A program made the position numbers and the translations under genes. 53,872 bases of DNA from Cognatishimia maritima. Its GTDB lineage: Bacteria; Pseudomonadota; Alphaproteobacteria; Rhodobacterales; Rhodobacteraceae. The notes under the pieces were generated by a model. The model had not been told where the DNA came from and did not search any database. It saw nothing but the letters and a program-made list of their open reading frames with translations. The stretch's first letter is position 1. Each line of letters starts with the position of its first letter. Below, one piece after another: positions 44,443 through 53,872 of the stretch. The stretch lies in contig NZ_FQWM01000011.1 of assembly GCF_900129685.1 (NCBI RefSeq), positions 1 to 53,872 of the forward strand, written 5' to 3'.

Positions 44443-47238
44443 GTGTGTATTTTATGTTCCAGTGAGATGAAGGTCATTGAAGCCGTCAATGACGGACAGC
44501 CCTTGCCGGACGTTCTGGGGCAAGCTAGCTGGGCCGGGATCACACCACAGGCCGAGATCAGCGAAAGCGGCGATGCGGCCGCCAGCACCGCAACCTCGGC
44601 CAGCATGAGTGTGAATGACACCTTTGATGGCTCCATCAGTTCTTCGGGGGATGCGGATTGGGTCAGTATCACACTTGAAGCCGGTGAAACCTATGTGTTT
44701 TCGGCATGGGGCACTGGAGGGTATTACAACGGGGTGTCGGATACGGTCTTGGCGCTCTATGACAATAGCGGCACCTATGTTGGTGGCAATGACGATGCCT
44801 GGAGCGGTGTAAATAGTTTTTCGCAATATAGCTTCACCGCGACAAGCTCTGGCACCTATTATATAGCCGTTTCAGGCTATGGGTCGGACACGGGCGACTA
44901 TACGCTGCAGGCAGCAACCAATGTGTTTACCGTAGAGCAGATTGCGACGCAGATGACGGAATTCGGCTGGGGCGTAAACACCACGCTGCAGCATGACGAG
45001 AAGGCCGGCGACACGATGACGGTCAATATCTCGGCGCTGACAGCAGACGGGCAAAAGCTGGCGCTCTGGGCGCTGGAAGCCTGGTCCAATGTGACGGGCA
45101 TCACCTATACAACCAGCACATCGTCTGGTGCAGACATCCTGTTTGATGATGAGGCCTCGGGGGCTTTTGCAGGACCGGACAGCTACTATCCAACGAATGG
45201 CAATATCGTGCAGTCCTCGGTTAACGTCAGCAAGACCTGGCTTGATTACTACGGCACGACGATCGACAGCTATGCTTACCTCGCCTATATGCATGAAATC
45301 GGCCATGCGATGGGGCTGATGCATACTGGCAATTACAACGGGTCTGCGACCTATGGCAGTAGCAATCACTATTTGAACGACAGCTACCAGATGTCGGTCA
45401 TGTCCTATTTCAGCAATAGCGAAAACACCTATGTGGACGCGTCAAATTACCGGCCCGTGACGCCGATGATTGCGGATATCTATGCAATCCAGTCCCTATA
45501 TGGCACACCAACCGTGCATGCTGGCAATACGGTCTGGGGAGCGAACTCCAATGTCGGCGGCTATCTTGGGACGCTTTTTGGTTACATGTTTGATGGTGAT
45601 GCGGTGGACAGCAGCGTCTACGGCGGTGGTGCGGTCGGGCTGACCATCTATGACAGCGGCGGCACCGACCTGATTGATGTGTCCACGCGCAGCGAAAACC
45701 AACTTGTGGACCTGCGGCAAGGCGGGATCAGCAATATCGCCGGGCAAACCGGCAATTTGGTGATTGCCATCGGAGCAGTGATCGAAAATCTGTCGACTGG
45801 CAGCGGCAATGATACGCTGATTGGTAATGCTGCGAACAATGTACTGGATGCGGGCGCGGGAAATGACACGGTCGATGGGGGTGCAGGGACGGATACGGCT
45901 GTGATTGGAGCTGGCTACGCAAGCGTAACTGTCACGGACCTTGGCGGTGGCGTTGTGCAGATCGTTTCGGCGGACGGCACGGACCGATTCACAAACATCG
46001 AATATTTTCAGTTCTCGGACCAGACCGTGAGCTTGGCGACCCTGTTGGGAGCGGGGAGCACGGGACCAACGCCGGACGCGGATTCCATTACGGGTAGTGC
46101 TAGCAATGATGTTATCGACAGCCTTGCCGGCGATGACACCGTAAATGGCGGTGCTGGTCATGACACGCTTTCCGGTGGGTCGGGGAATGATAGGCTCTTT
46201 GGCGGTGTGGGCTATGACCGTTTATTTGGTGGCAATGATAATGATCGTGCCGAGGGCGGTGCCGGCAACGACCTGCTACGTGGCGGTGGCGGAGAAGATG
46301 CCTTGCTCGGTCAGGACGGCAGCGACGTATTGTTTGGCGACCGTGGCAACGACACGCTTATGGGCGGTGCGGAGTCTGATGAACTTTATGGTGGCTACCA
46401 AGATGACATTCTACATGGTGGGGACGGTGACGACTTCCTCAAGGGGGAATTGGGTGCGGATACGCTGAACGGGGACGCCGGGAATGACACGATGTTTGGC
46501 GGCTATCAGGATGATGTCCTGAATGGTGGCACTGGCGATGATTTCGCGCGTGGCGGTGGGGACAAAGATACGCTCAATGGTGAGGACGGGGCCGACACTC
46601 TGTTTGGCGACCGCGGCAACGATGTGTTGAACGGCGGAACCGGGGCGGACCAGCTTTATGGTGGCTATCAGAATGATGTGTTGAATGGCGGTGGCGGCAA
46701 CGACCTGCTGAACGGCGAACTCGGCGCCGACACTTTGAACGGTGGGATCGGTGCGGATAGCCTTTTTGGCGGCTATCAGGACGATGTACTGGATGGCAGT
46801 TGGGGCAATGACCTTGTGCGCGGCGGTGGGGATAACGATACGGTCTCTGGCGGTGACGGCAATGACGCTGTGCATGGGGACCTTGGCAATGACGAAGTCA
46901 ACGGGGAGAGCGGTAATGATGTTCTGACCGGCGGTGGCGGCAATGACACGCTCACTGGTGGCAGTGGCAATGACACGATGGCCGGCGGCGCGGGCAGCGA
47001 TACGTTTGTCTTTGCGGATGATCACGGGGTAGACCGCATCCTTGGTTTTGACGCAGGAAGTAGTCAGGAACGTATTGATTTCATTGAGATTTCCGCAATT
47101 ACCGGCCTGAGCGACCTCCTGTCCAACCACGCCGTGCAATCGGGTAGCGATGTGGTGATTGACACAGGATCGGGCAATTCCATCACGCTGGCCGGAATTA
47201 GCCTGAGCGATTTGGATGCGACGGATTTTATTTTCTGA
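44443..47238 (+). CDS. RTX-repeat zinc metalloprotease, serralysin-like
   Basis: A 931-residue protein starting with GTG; AGGAG lies 6 bases upstream. It has no N-terminal signal. Residues about 50-165 look like a PPC domain ([20 protein letters not shown]). The M10-type zinc site [11 protein letters not shown] has ligands His284, His288 and His294, with Met320 in SVMSYF as the Met-turn. From about residue 450 calcium-binding nonapeptides GGxGxDxxx appear, with a dense block at about 550-850. Four units read GGYQDD or GGYQND instead. The end ATDFIF matches type I secretion C-termini. No type I pump is on the plasmid, so secretion needs chromosomal genes. It may digest host or matrix proteins. 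Confidence 0.92.
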   Translation: MCILCSSEMKVIEAVNDGQPLPDVLGQASWAGITPQAEISESGDAAASTATSASMSVNDTFDGSISSSGDADWVSITLEAGETYVFSAWGTGGYYNGVSDTVLALYDNSGTYVGGNDDAWSGVNSFSQYSFTATSSGTYYIAVSGYGSDTGDYTLQAATNVFTVEQIATQMTEFGWGVNTTLQHDEKAGDTMTVNISALTADGQKLALWALEAWSNVTGITYTTSTSSGADILFDDEASGAFAGPDSYYPTNGNIVQSSVNVSKTWLDYYGTTIDSYAYLAYMHEIGHAMGLMHTGNYNGSATYGSSNHYLNDSYQMSVMSYFSNSENTYVDASNYRPVTPMIADIYAIQSLYGTPTVHAGNTVWGANSNVGGYLGTLFGYMFDGDAVDSSVYGGGAVGLTIYDSGGTDLIDVSTRSENQLVDLRQGGISNIAGQTGNLVIAIGAVIENLSTGSGNDTLIGNAANNVLDAGAGNDTVDGGAGTDTAVIGAGYASVTVTDLGGGVVQIVSADGTDRFTNIEYFQFSDQTVSLATLLGAGSTGPTPDADSITGSASNDVIDSLAGDDTVNGGAGHDTLSGGSGNDRLFGGVGYDRLFGGNDNDRAEGGAGNDLLRGGGGEDALLGQDGSDVLFGDRGNDTLMGGAESDELYGGYQDDILHGGDGDDFLKGELGADTLNGDAGNDTMFGGYQDDVLNGGTGDDFARGGGDKDTLNGEDGADTLFGDRGNDVLNGGTGADQLYGGYQNDVLNGGGGNDLLNGELGADTLNGGIGADSLFGGYQDDVLDGSWGNDLVRGGGDNDTVSGGDGNDAVHGDLGNDEVNGESGNDVLTGGGGNDTLTGGSGNDTMAGGAGSDTFVFADDHGVDRILGFDAGSSQERIDFIEISAITGLSDLLSNHAVQSGSDVVIDTGSGNSITLAGISLSDLDATDFIF

Positions 47239-47297
47239 GGGGGTCTTGCAATGAGAAGTTGGCGGTGTGCCCGATTTTCCCACAGGTATTTGTGCGG

Positions 47298-47894
47298 CTA
47301 AGGATGATCGGATAAACGACGTAGAAAAATTAGACCGCTTTCTCCGAAGTAACTATCTGCGTTTTCGCGGGATGCAATTTCGCGGAACTTAGCGTTGTCG
47401 AGCGATAGAGCATAGCCATACTCGGACATCTTGTCGATCCAGTAGGCTTCGGGCTGCGTATTCACATGATGGTGACCCTTCTGCCCCGGTAGGGCGTGGG
47501 TCATCATAACGATAGGGGCATTTATTAACGTCTTCAAAAGGTTGTCGATGAATTCTTCTTTAATGTGTTCGACCACTTCGACGCAATGCACCAAGTCGCA
47601 TGGGTATATATAGGGGCCAGCCTTCAGATCATGTAGGGCAATGGGATATTTGGCGTTTAGAACGTTACGCGGTAACCCATCAAATCCATGAGCAATTATA
47701 CCCTGACGATGGAAGAAACTCAGGGCGTTGCCTTCACCGGCACCGATGTCCAAAACTGTTCTGGGTGAAAATCGATCAATCAGAAAACGCCATAGGGCTG
47801 GCGTGATTGCTTGAGTATCACCGTGTAGCAGGTTTCCGCCAAGATCTGGAGCTTCGTCATCAACTACACAAAAATCTTTCCAATAGCCGTGCAT
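47298..47894 (-). CDS. Class I SAM-dependent methyltransferase
   Basis: A 198-residue protein with motif I TVLDIGAGEGNALSFFHRQG at about residues 47-66 and CDLVHCVEVVEHIKEEFIDN as the motif II region. HHHVNTQPEAYWIDKMSEYGY is a block seen in small methyltransferases of glycan loci. It is convergent with the RTX protease. It lies 79 bp downstream of a GT2 gene on the same strand and could belong to that operon. The acceptor is unknown; methylation of a sugar is the likeliest role in this context. Confidence 0.83.
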   Translation of the reverse strand: MHGYWKDFCVVDDEAPDLGGNLLHGDTQAITPALWRFLIDRFSPRTVLDIGAGEGNALSFFHRQGIIAHGFDGLPRNVLNAKYPIALHDLKAGPYIYPCDLVHCVEVVEHIKEEFIDNLLKTLINAPIVMMTHALPGQKGHHHVNTQPEAYWIDKMSEYGYALSLDNAKFREIASRENADSYFGESGLIFLRRLSDHP

Positions 47895-47973
47895 GTCGTG
47901 AAAGCCCTGTTTAAGAATACTATTCTTGGACCATAGGTGAGACTATTTTGAGTTGCAATCGTTCGGCGCTAGA

Positions 47974-48900
47974 TTAGAATGGGTACTCTTTAGGAGTTTT
48001 CATCAAACCAAGTTTTTGCATCCGAGCGCTGCTCTGAAAACGCTCCGAATATTCATATATGGCCTTGGTGTCGGGTCGGTGATGTAAGGCTCGGTCATAG
48101 GCTTGATACTGTCGAGCCTCTGCAAAATGTTCCTGTCTTTCTGTTTCTTCTCGTGCAGTTTCTGCGAAATCCTGCAACATCTTGAAATGCAGCAAAAGCC
48201 CGGTCACCGGGGCTACGCGGACGCCATCTATTTTATGGGTTGAGGCGGTGAGGTACAGATCGTCGCGCCAGCGCACCAAAGGAAATTTCTGCAAGAAAGG
48301 TGCTGGGTAGTCCATGTCTTGCGATGCCCAGAACAGCCGTTGGCGAGGGCCGCCGCGCACGGGAAGGCCTGCGCTTGGAGTGCCTGCTTTACCGAGTGTA
48401 TAGCCCTGCGTGTCAAAATAAGGGCAACAGTCCAATAGGTTCTCACCGGCGACATATCCCGTCTCTGCAAAAGGGCGGTCCGCATACATATCCAGCATCG
48501 GCGCGACCATGGCGTCGGTTTCGATCTGCTCAAGGTAGGTCAGCAGATCGCGCAGGGCGGTCCGTTCATACCCTGGGAAAATAAAAAACTCATCAATATC
48601 CAGAATAAGTGTCCAATGCCCAGATGCATATGTGGTCAGCAGGGTATTCTGCCAGTCAATCCCGCATTGGCTGGCAGAATAGCTCTGGTCGGTATGGAAG
48701 AGCGTGACGTCAGACTGTGCCTGCAGAAACGCGCGCGAGCCATCACTGGATCCATTGTCCACCAAGAGAAAACGGGTCACACCCAACTGCCGGTGGTAGC
48801 GCAGAAACCATGGCAGGCGCAGGGCTTCGTTGCGCAGGCACCCGATGATGAGAATATCATCGGGGCGGATATCTGGGGCGTCACTGAGGCGGGTCAGCAC
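47974..48900 (-). CDS. Glycosyltransferase family 2-like protein (PF13704 type)
   Basis: A 308-residue protein beginning with GTG at 48900, which overlaps the stop of the upstream sulfotransferase by 7 bp. IIGCLRNEALRLPWFLRYHR, FLLVDNGSSDGSRAFL and the metal site LILDIDEFFIFPG are characteristic of the Glyco_tranf_2_4 group. That group is frequent in roseobacter surface loci and is often encoded with sulfotransferases. A second member of the same group stands at 49761, so the two flank the sulfotransferase. Sugar specificity is unknown. Confidence 0.83.
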   Translation of the reverse strand: MLTRLSDAPDIRPDDILIIGCLRNEALRLPWFLRYHRQLGVTRFLLVDNGSSDGSRAFLQAQSDVTLFHTDQSYSASQCGIDWQNTLLTTYASGHWTLILDIDEFFIFPGYERTALRDLLTYLEQIETDAMVAPMLDMYADRPFAETGYVAGENLLDCCPYFDTQGYTLGKAGTPSAGLPVRGGPRQRLFWASQDMDYPAPFLQKFPLVRWRDDLYLTASTHKIDGVRVAPVTGLLLHFKMLQDFAETAREETERQEHFAEARQYQAYDRALHHRPDTKAIYEYSERFQSSARMQKLGLMKTPKEYPF

Positions 48901-49748
48901 GGCAGATGATCCGAGTCAGCGGGGTACCCGAGTTCGCGCATCAGGGTCAGATGGTGCGGAGCGAAAGACGATAAAACATGGGTTGGGCGGGGTTTATTAG
49001 CGATCTTGGGGTTAATCAGGGTTTCCGCTTGCTGCTGCCATTCAGAGGGACTGCGCAACCCGGTGAAGCGGGCCACCTTATCAAGGTTGTCCTGCGGGGA
49101 GGCCAGAATGTCTTCGTGCCGGACTTCGAGATAGCTGCCGGGGGAGAGGCGTGTGGCCTCGTTGCGAATACGCGTGAGCCGATCATGCCAGAGTTCGGAA
49201 TAGCGTGCCATGTCAGGCGGGGTATCTGGGGCGTCTATTCCTGGGAAGTCCAGCGACAACGGGCACCAGAACCGCTGCCCAAGCGCGGCGAGAGCTTGAT
49301 AGCCGGGATGTTTTGACATGGATTGCGCTACAGCTGCGCCATCGCGGATCAGATGAATGACTTTGCACTTGGGCCAATGGATTTGCAGGGTGCTGGCCAT
49401 ATACCCATAGTCCGGGGTCTTATCGGCCCAAAGCGTTTTGCCGTGTTGCCGGGCGAAATACCGCCCCAGGGCATCGCAGAAGTCTGCGGGCGGCAGGCGG
49501 TCAGGCAAATTCATTTCAGTCAGAAACCGCGCGCTGTCGACTTCGGTAATGGTAGAGCCATCCACATGCCGCGAGCGTTGGATGACATCCAGCATGGCGG
49601 AAGGGGCTGCCTGCGCCGTACCGAACCATTCGTGGAGCTTGGCAAACCAATGGGTTTCGTTGAAGACAAAGAGATCAGGATGGTAATTGAACATGCTGCG
49701 CAACAATTTCGAACCGCAGCGCCCGGTTCCGACGACGCAAAATTCCAT
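48894..49748 (-). CDS. Sulfotransferase-like protein
   Basis: A 284-residue protein with a strong AGGAGG four bases before the ATG. The phosphosulfate loop is VVGTGRCGSKLLRSMFNYHP at residues 5-24. LWADKTPDYGYM and VIHLIRDGAAVAQSMSKHPG follow; the latter is the 3'-phosphate motif. These are typical of the bacterial Sulfotransfer_3 group (Pfam PF13469). It starts 12 bp after the upstream GT2 and overlaps the downstream GT2 by 7 bp, so the three genes are almost certainly one operon. This pairing suggests that newly added sugars are sulfated by the partner enzyme. Confidence 0.85.
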   Translation of the reverse strand: MEFCVVGTGRCGSKLLRSMFNYHPDLFVFNETHWFAKLHEWFGTAQAAPSAMLDVIQRSRHVDGSTITEVDSARFLTEMNLPDRLPPADFCDALGRYFARQHGKTLWADKTPDYGYMASTLQIHWPKCKVIHLIRDGAAVAQSMSKHPGYQALAALGQRFWCPLSLDFPGIDAPDTPPDMARYSELWHDRLTRIRNEATRLSPGSYLEVRHEDILASPQDNLDKVARFTGLRSPSEWQQQAETLINPKIANKPRPTHVLSSFAPHHLTLMRELGYPADSDHLPC

Positions 49749-49760
49749 AGGGCCTCCTGA

Positions 49761-50627
49761 TCAGCTCCGCAGCAGCTCTATCATTGTTCGGTCCAGAGTG
49801 ACACGGCTTTCGGCAATATCCTGTTGCAATTGGGCCTGTGAGGGAAGTGCGTCCTGCATAACGGCTTCAATGCCGCGGCTGTGTAACATCTGGTACCACC
49901 GGCGCCAGTGCCAGCCCATATTCATTGGAAAATCCGCATTGGCCGCGTAAGACGCCCCGCCGTTTTCGACCTTGGACTGCATCTGTTGTTCAGAGCGGAC
50001 AGGGTAGTGATAGATCTGAATGTCGGAAGGGACGACCGCCGCTTTATGGGCATAGCGAGCGTTGTGATTGCCTTGGGTAATTTCCTGTAGGCCCCGGGTT
50101 TGGCATAGTATCTTTGGCGGAAGTTTGCGATAAAAATAGGGGCAGGGCAGGGGGGTAAGCAAGGGCAGCTCGGAGACAGGGACAGCTTGGGGCGTGGTGA
50201 CACGGTAGAGCGCGCGTTCTGACCAGCGGGTTGGCGGACGGGCCTGATCGTAGGCAAAGAGCATATTGTAGCGCTCACACTTAAGGCCGTCGGCGGTCTG
50301 CCCCGCGAGTTGGTCCTTCAGGTCACCTGTCCGGCTAAGCCAGAATTCATCGGCATCGTTGTTCAGCACCCAAGTCGCGCCGAGGGTATCGCGGGCCAAG
50401 AAGGCGGCATTGCTCATCCAGAGGGATTGATTGTAATTCTGCTCAGGTTCATCTAGGACAGTAACGGGAGCTTCCCGAGCGTAGTCGGCTAGAATATCGC
50501 GGGTGCCGTCTACAGAGCCGTTGTCGATTACGACGATGTGGTCAATGCCTTGGCTGAAATGAAAATCGAGGTTTTGCTGAATAATGTCGATTTCATCTCT
50601 GACGAGCAGCGTCATCACCAGCGTCAT
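49761..50627 (-). CDS. Glycosyltransferase family 2-like protein (PF13704 type)
   Basis: A 288-residue protein with AAGGAT upstream of its ATG. LVRDEIDIIQQNLDFHFSQG, HIVVIDNGSVDGTRDIL and the metal-site block WVLNNDADEFWLS mark the Glyco_tranf_2_4 group. It is the first gene of the operon with the sulfotransferase and the second GT2. It is not a recent copy of the 47974 gene, since only the core motifs agree. About 290 bp upstream are free of genes and should contain its promoter. Confidence 0.83.
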   Translation of the reverse strand: MTLVMTLLVRDEIDIIQQNLDFHFSQGIDHIVVIDNGSVDGTRDILADYAREAPVTVLDEPEQNYNQSLWMSNAAFLARDTLGATWVLNNDADEFWLSRTGDLKDQLAGQTADGLKCERYNMLFAYDQARPPTRWSERALYRVTTPQAVPVSELPLLTPLPCPYFYRKLPPKILCQTRGLQEITQGNHNARYAHKAAVVPSDIQIYHYPVRSEQQMQSKVENGGASYAANADFPMNMGWHWRRWYQMLHSRGIEAVMQDALPSQAQLQQDIAESRVTLDRTMIELLRS

Positions 50628-50914
50628 AGTTTTTCAATCCTTATTATGACAGGCCTCGATATAAAAAAGAAAAGGCGATAAAACCCGAAACCAATTTTCA
50701 AAGGCTTAAAGGTCACGCCTGCGAGGCCTCTGTTCTGTTTATAGAAAATAGAGCTGGTTGGTCAGGGTAAATCCGGCATAGCCTAATAAAGCAATTGTTT
50801 GCTCCAAATGCGCTGGGCAGTGTGTGCGTAATTGAAGTTTCATGTATTGCGTTACTCACTTTTGTGTTGGCGTTGCCTTGAATAAAACCAGAGAAGAACC
50901 CTCGCCAAAAGGGG
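50628..50914. other. Intergenic gap, nothing recognised
   Basis: These 287 bp between two minus-strand genes contain no credible gene and no clear hairpin with a T-run. The part near 50640-50700 is AT-rich and may hold the promoter of the downstream GT2 operon. Confidence 0.3.
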
Positions 50915-52288
50915 TCACCGGAAAATATTCAATATTTTTCTAAGGGGTGCACTTGCGCGCCAAAAAGTGCTGCTGGCAATAGCATGACGTTCATTCTCCA
51001 CTCGAGCGACGAGGGCGTGGAGTTCAGTGTTTTCTCTGTTTAGCAGATTATACTGGTCTTGCAGCTCAATGTGCTTGGATCTGGTGCGGTCATTTTCTGT
51101 TTTTAGAGATTGAACAACCTTATCCAGAGTATGTCGTTTTTGGTACATACGCTGATAGGTGTGGTGGTTGGTTTCCAACTTAGCCTCGCATTGTATCAGG
51201 AGCTTGCCAAGGGTCGCAAGTTCATGGTCTCGCTGTGTCACCCCTTGAGCCATCAGGCGCATTTCGGTGTCTCTTAGACGCATTTCTGCCTGTAAAGCAT
51301 CTATTTCCACATGAAGCGCCGCATTAGTTGCGCGTAGAGCTTCGAGGCCCTGTACGAGTTCTGATTTTGTCATGTTAACCTCTGAGCGTGATGCCGGCTG
51401 TTCAGCGGTGGTTCCGCCTTGTAGGAATGACAGAGACTGAAGAGCAACACTGGAGTCATCTACTGTCGTTATCAGGCGCCTGACCCGTTCGCGGATGCGG
51501 TCAAGAGTTGCGTAATCCTCGGTATTTTCGCCGCTCAGAGCCCAATTTTGGAAGATTGCGTAGATAGTTTTGACAAGGGCTGGCAAAGGCTGCCCAGTTG
51601 TTTCTTTTTGATGGCGCAATGAGGGATCGAGAAAGTCGGCGACCGCTTTTCTGACATCGGAGTCCGACTTCAGTTGTGCTTCTGGCAAGAGCGAGCGTAT
51701 TTTTCCGATAGTCTCGAATGGGGTTTCTAAAAGTTGGGCATAATTTGCGAAGAGCCTAGTCTTGTCGCGGGAAAAGGCTTCGGCTTCAAGAACATAGTTG
51801 ATCCAAATCAAGATGCCCGTCTGCAAATCAAGCCCGTTCCGCGACTGCAGGGATTGCGCCACTTCGACAGGGTGGCGGATCGGCAGCAGAAAAGTGACAT
51901 GCCGTCCCCAACGCTCGAGCACTTCGATCCAGAAGGGTACAAGTCTGCAAATACGCGGGTCTTTTAGGGCAATCAGGGGGGCATCGCCAAATTCGCTTTC
52001 AAGCAGTTCCAGCGCTTCGTCCACCAACTCTGGTGCCTCGGCTGCGGTAACCGCGGTCATGGGAGACCAGCTATCCCAGGTCCGCTCTCGCAAACCCAGT
52101 AGGCGGTCATTCAGGCGAGCAATAGCTTTGGCTTCGAAAAACCCCTTAGCGTTCTGAGCGCCTGCGCCAATTTGATGTGCGGGCATCTGCGCTCCTAAAA
52201 TCCCCGTTAGCCCGGTCACGGCTGAGGTGCCAGAGCGATGCATACCGAGCACTAAAAGGGCTTGAGGTCTTGATTCAATGCCCACCAT
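50915..52288 (-). CDS. Sulfotransferase-like protein with long C-terminal coiled coil
   Basis: A 457-residue protein. The phosphosulfate loop is LVLGMHRSGTSAVTGLTGIL near residues 12-31, LIALKDPRICRLVPFWIEV follows, and LPIRHPVEVAQSLQSRNG holds the second binding motif. From about residue 310 the chain is helical and heptad-rich (NAALHVEIDALQAEMRLRDT, NDRTRSKHIELQDQYNLLNR), a coiled coil of roughly 120 residues. The last residues SSTFWRASAPLRKILNIF are a C-terminal motif seen in large rhizobial and roseobacter glycosyltransferases. The start overlaps the stop of the split glycosyltransferase by 14 bp, so the two are coupled. The coiled coil may tether it to that enzyme, which is inference. 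Confidence 0.82.
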   Translation of the reverse strand: MVGIESRPQALLVLGMHRSGTSAVTGLTGILGAQMPAHQIGAGAQNAKGFFEAKAIARLNDRLLGLRERTWDSWSPMTAVTAAEAPELVDEALELLESEFGDAPLIALKDPRICRLVPFWIEVLERWGRHVTFLLPIRHPVEVAQSLQSRNGLDLQTGILIWINYVLEAEAFSRDKTRLFANYAQLLETPFETIGKIRSLLPEAQLKSDSDVRKAVADFLDPSLRHQKETTGQPLPALVKTIYAIFQNWALSGENTEDYATLDRIRERVRRLITTVDDSSVALQSLSFLQGGTTAEQPASRSEVNMTKSELVQGLEALRATNAALHVEIDALQAEMRLRDTEMRLMAQGVTQRDHELATLGKLLIQCEAKLETNHHTYQRMYQKRHTLDKVVQSLKTENDRTRSKHIELQDQYNLLNRENTELHALVARVENERHAIASSTFWRASAPLRKILNIFR

Positions 52289-53872
52289 TCAATGCCTTTT
52301 TCAAAATAGCGTCGTAGATATCTACATTTTGCTCGGCGATCCACCCTTCCTGTAGGGTACGCAGTGCGTTGTAGACCAAGTGTTGTCGTAACGTATGGTC
52401 TTCAAGCAGCCTTCGCAGGGCTGAGGTCCATGCACCAGGCTTATCTGGCACAAGCAGGCAGTTTTCCTCATGCTTGGCTAATCCGCGAATATCCGGGCTG
52501 TCAGCGCAGACTACTGCAGCCCCAAGAGCCGCAGACCGGGCAAACTTATAGGCGGGGTCCAGCGTCCTTTCTGGCACAAGCACAATGTCCCATTGGGCGA
52601 TTTCCTGTAGCCAAGATAAGAATTCAGGGTGTTGTAAAGCAGGGTCGTTACGGCGCTTAAAGAAACCTACCCTTTTCCCAACAATCGGATCCGTATTTTG
52701 ATACGGGCCCACTATTTCCAATTCGGCGTTACTTTGCTCCAGCACCTGTTTCAAATCGCTTGCAATGCGAGCGATATCTGGGAGGTTTTGTTTCGTTCCA
52801 AAATACCCAATTTTTAAAGGTGAACCCGGCGCGCGCAACGCGTCGCCCAACACCCAGCTTTCTCGGCTAAGAAAGCTGGGGACAATTGTCGCTTTGCTTT
52901 CCAAATCCTGTGGAAGGTTCTGTCCCGTTGTTATGGTGATTACATCTGCGGCCTCAGCGCACATGCGTTCGGGTTTATTGATGACAATGTCTGGTCGGTT
53001 GCCGATGTCATAGATCAGGCGTCCGCCCGCTTTGCGCCAGGCACTTTGCCATGCCTCAAAGTGGTCCTTCAACTGACGGGGTACTTGCCCTTGGACAACA
53101 GCAATCTCGGCGCTACCGGGCGTGGGTAGGTTACCCGCAGCTGAGATACGAATGTTCCAGTTGGCCTGTAAGCCGTTTTGCAAAAGGGGGCCAGGTAGCC
53201 TTTCGTTACCACGACCTGGCAGATCATCACGTCCAGGCGCAGAGGTATCCGAGAGGACCGCCACACGAGGTCGAATTGGCTTGGGAAATGTAGCACGTCT
53301 TTCACTGAGTGCTGGTGCGAAGGTCAGAAGCTCACTGATGGCTGCGCGGTCAGGAGAATAACGGCTTGCGGTTTCGATCGCACGCAGCTTCATGACAGCC
53401 AGCTTCTCACGATCCCGTAGAAGTGGCGCAATGTAATCGAAGGCTCCTACCACATCTAGTGTATCAATGATCAACCCGTTGGCACCATCGACAGCATACT
53501 CCCTACCGCCGCCGACGTTGGGCACTGCGGAAAGCGTGCCGCAGGCCATGGCTTCAAGTCCTGTTCTGCCGAAGGCTTGGTAATCCGACATGTCGATAAA
53601 AAGGTCTGAGCTGCGTAGCAGGGCTGCTACTTCGGGACGGGTCAAAATGCCGTGGTTAATAAATTCGAAATCCTGAGGGAGTTCTTGAAACTCTTCTGTC
53701 GTCGTATCGCATCCAAAAATGCGGATGGTAATAGCATTACCAAACTCATCTTTCAGAAGGGCGAGTAACTCCATGGTACGTCTCGCACCACGCCGTGGTG
53801 TGCGCGGACGGATCATAGCGCTGACACAGAGGCGCCCATCAGGTTCGACGACTCTTGGTCCAGAGAGGCTAT
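52275..53872 (-). CDS. Multidomain glycosyltransferase, C-terminal part (GT4 domain plus second GT4-like domain), cut by the window edge
   Basis: The open frame enters at base 53872 and ends at TGA 52275-52277. The first part is the donor half of a WsaF-like GT4 domain: SAMIRPRTPRRGARRTMEL, NHGILTRPEVAALLRSSDLF and an E-x7-E-like region in YQAFGRTGLEAMACGTLS. After about 200 residues a second GT-B-like unit follows (RPRVAVLSDTSAPGRDDL up to KIGYFGTKQNLPDIARI and FARSAALGAAVVCADSPDIR). Joined through the window ends with the gene at 1-1594 it gives a protein of about 1063 residues, or slightly more if some bases are missing at the junction. An ATG at 53816 is internal and has no ribosome site. 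Confidence 0.88.
   Translation of the reverse strand, partial: SLSGPRVVEPDGRLCVSAMIRPRTPRRGARRTMELLALLKDEFGNAITIRIFGCDTTTEEFQELPQDFEFINHGILTRPEVAALLRSSDLFIDMSDYQAFGRTGLEAMACGTLSAVPNVGGGREYAVDGANGLIIDTLDVVGAFDYIAPLLRDREKLAVMKLRAIETASRYSPDRAAISELLTFAPALSERRATFPKPIRPRVAVLSDTSAPGRDDLPGRGNERLPGPLLQNGLQANWNIRISAAGNLPTPGSAEIAVVQGQVPRQLKDHFEAWQSAWRKAGGRLIYDIGNRPDIVINKPERMCAEAADVITITTGQNLPQDLESKATIVPSFLSRESWVLGDALRAPGSPLKIGYFGTKQNLPDIARIASDLKQVLEQSNAELEIVGPYQNTDPIVGKRVGFFKRRNDPALQHPEFLSWLQEIAQWDIVLVPERTLDPAYKFARSAALGAAVVCADSPDIRGLAKHEENCLLVPDKPGAWTSALRRLLEDHTLRQHLVYNALRTLQEGWIAEQNVDIYDAILKKALNGGH

Noticed and set aside
45800-46990. The repetitive DNA could be read as a tandem-repeat or CRISPR-like array
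   Set aside because: The repeats are in-frame RTX codons within one protein and show no constant spacer-repeat pattern.

Overview
The window reads as an almost complete, probably circular, low-copy plasmid of a marine alphaproteobacterium of the Roseobacter group (Rhodobacteraceae). It carries one replication and partition module (RepA-family initiator, iterons, a perfect DnaA box, ParA, ParB, parS-like palindromes). I see no rRNA, tRNA, transposase, conjugation gene, toxin-antitoxin pair or transcription regulator. Almost everything else makes, modifies or exports an extracellular polysaccharide. A RepA-type replicon whose partition genes sit next to an rmlABCD rhamnose operon is the known architecture of the roseobacter 'biofilm plasmids'; this assignment rests on gene content, not on a database search. 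The left and right window edges both cut a minus-strand glycosyltransferase gene, and the two pieces join in frame if the ends are connected, which is the main evidence for circularity.

Layout. 1-4 kb: N-terminal part of the split glycosyltransferase, a sulfotransferase and a GSCFA-domain protein. 4.1-9.3 kb: UDP-glucose dehydrogenase and an ABC-type capsule exporter (KpsT, KpsE, KpsM, KpsD/Wza-like lipoprotein). 9.4-11.1 kb: a clan GH-A-like glycoside hydrolase. 11.4-26.2 kb: glycosyltransferases, large membrane proteins, a flippase, two methyltransferases, a sulfotransferase and a GtrA/GtrB-type cassette. 26.3-31.4 kb: GDP-mannose synthesis and a YjbH-YjbF-small protein operon. 31.5-35.6 kb: two glycosyltransferases, a hypothetical exported protein, a decayed RTX fragment and a short sulfotransferase. 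35.7-39.0 kb: rmlCBDA. 39.2-43.3 kb: repA, origin, parA, parB. 43.4-47.2 kb: a probable rhamnosyltransferase and an RTX metalloprotease. 47.3-53.9 kb: methyltransferase, two glycosyltransferases, two sulfotransferases and the C-terminal part of the split glycosyltransferase.

How the genes fit together. Ugd, RmlABCD and ManC would supply UDP-glucuronate, dTDP-L-rhamnose and GDP-mannose. About eleven soluble glycosyltransferases and three multi-span membrane proteins could assemble the chain. Five sulfotransferase-like genes, three methyltransferases and the GSCFA protein could decorate it. The Kps-type transporter, the flippase and YjbHF could move it to the surface, and the hydrolase and RTX protease could remodel the matrix. 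The predicted product, inferred only from gene content, is a sulfated polymer rich in rhamnose and uronic acid. Sulfate activation, phosphomannomutase and a type I secretion pump are absent and would have to be chromosomal.

Base composition is visibly uneven. The rml, par, manC and yjb blocks look GC-rich, whereas parts of 2.7-4.1 kb, 12.4-15.4 kb and 17.5-24.1 kb look more AT-rich, which suggests assembly from several sources.
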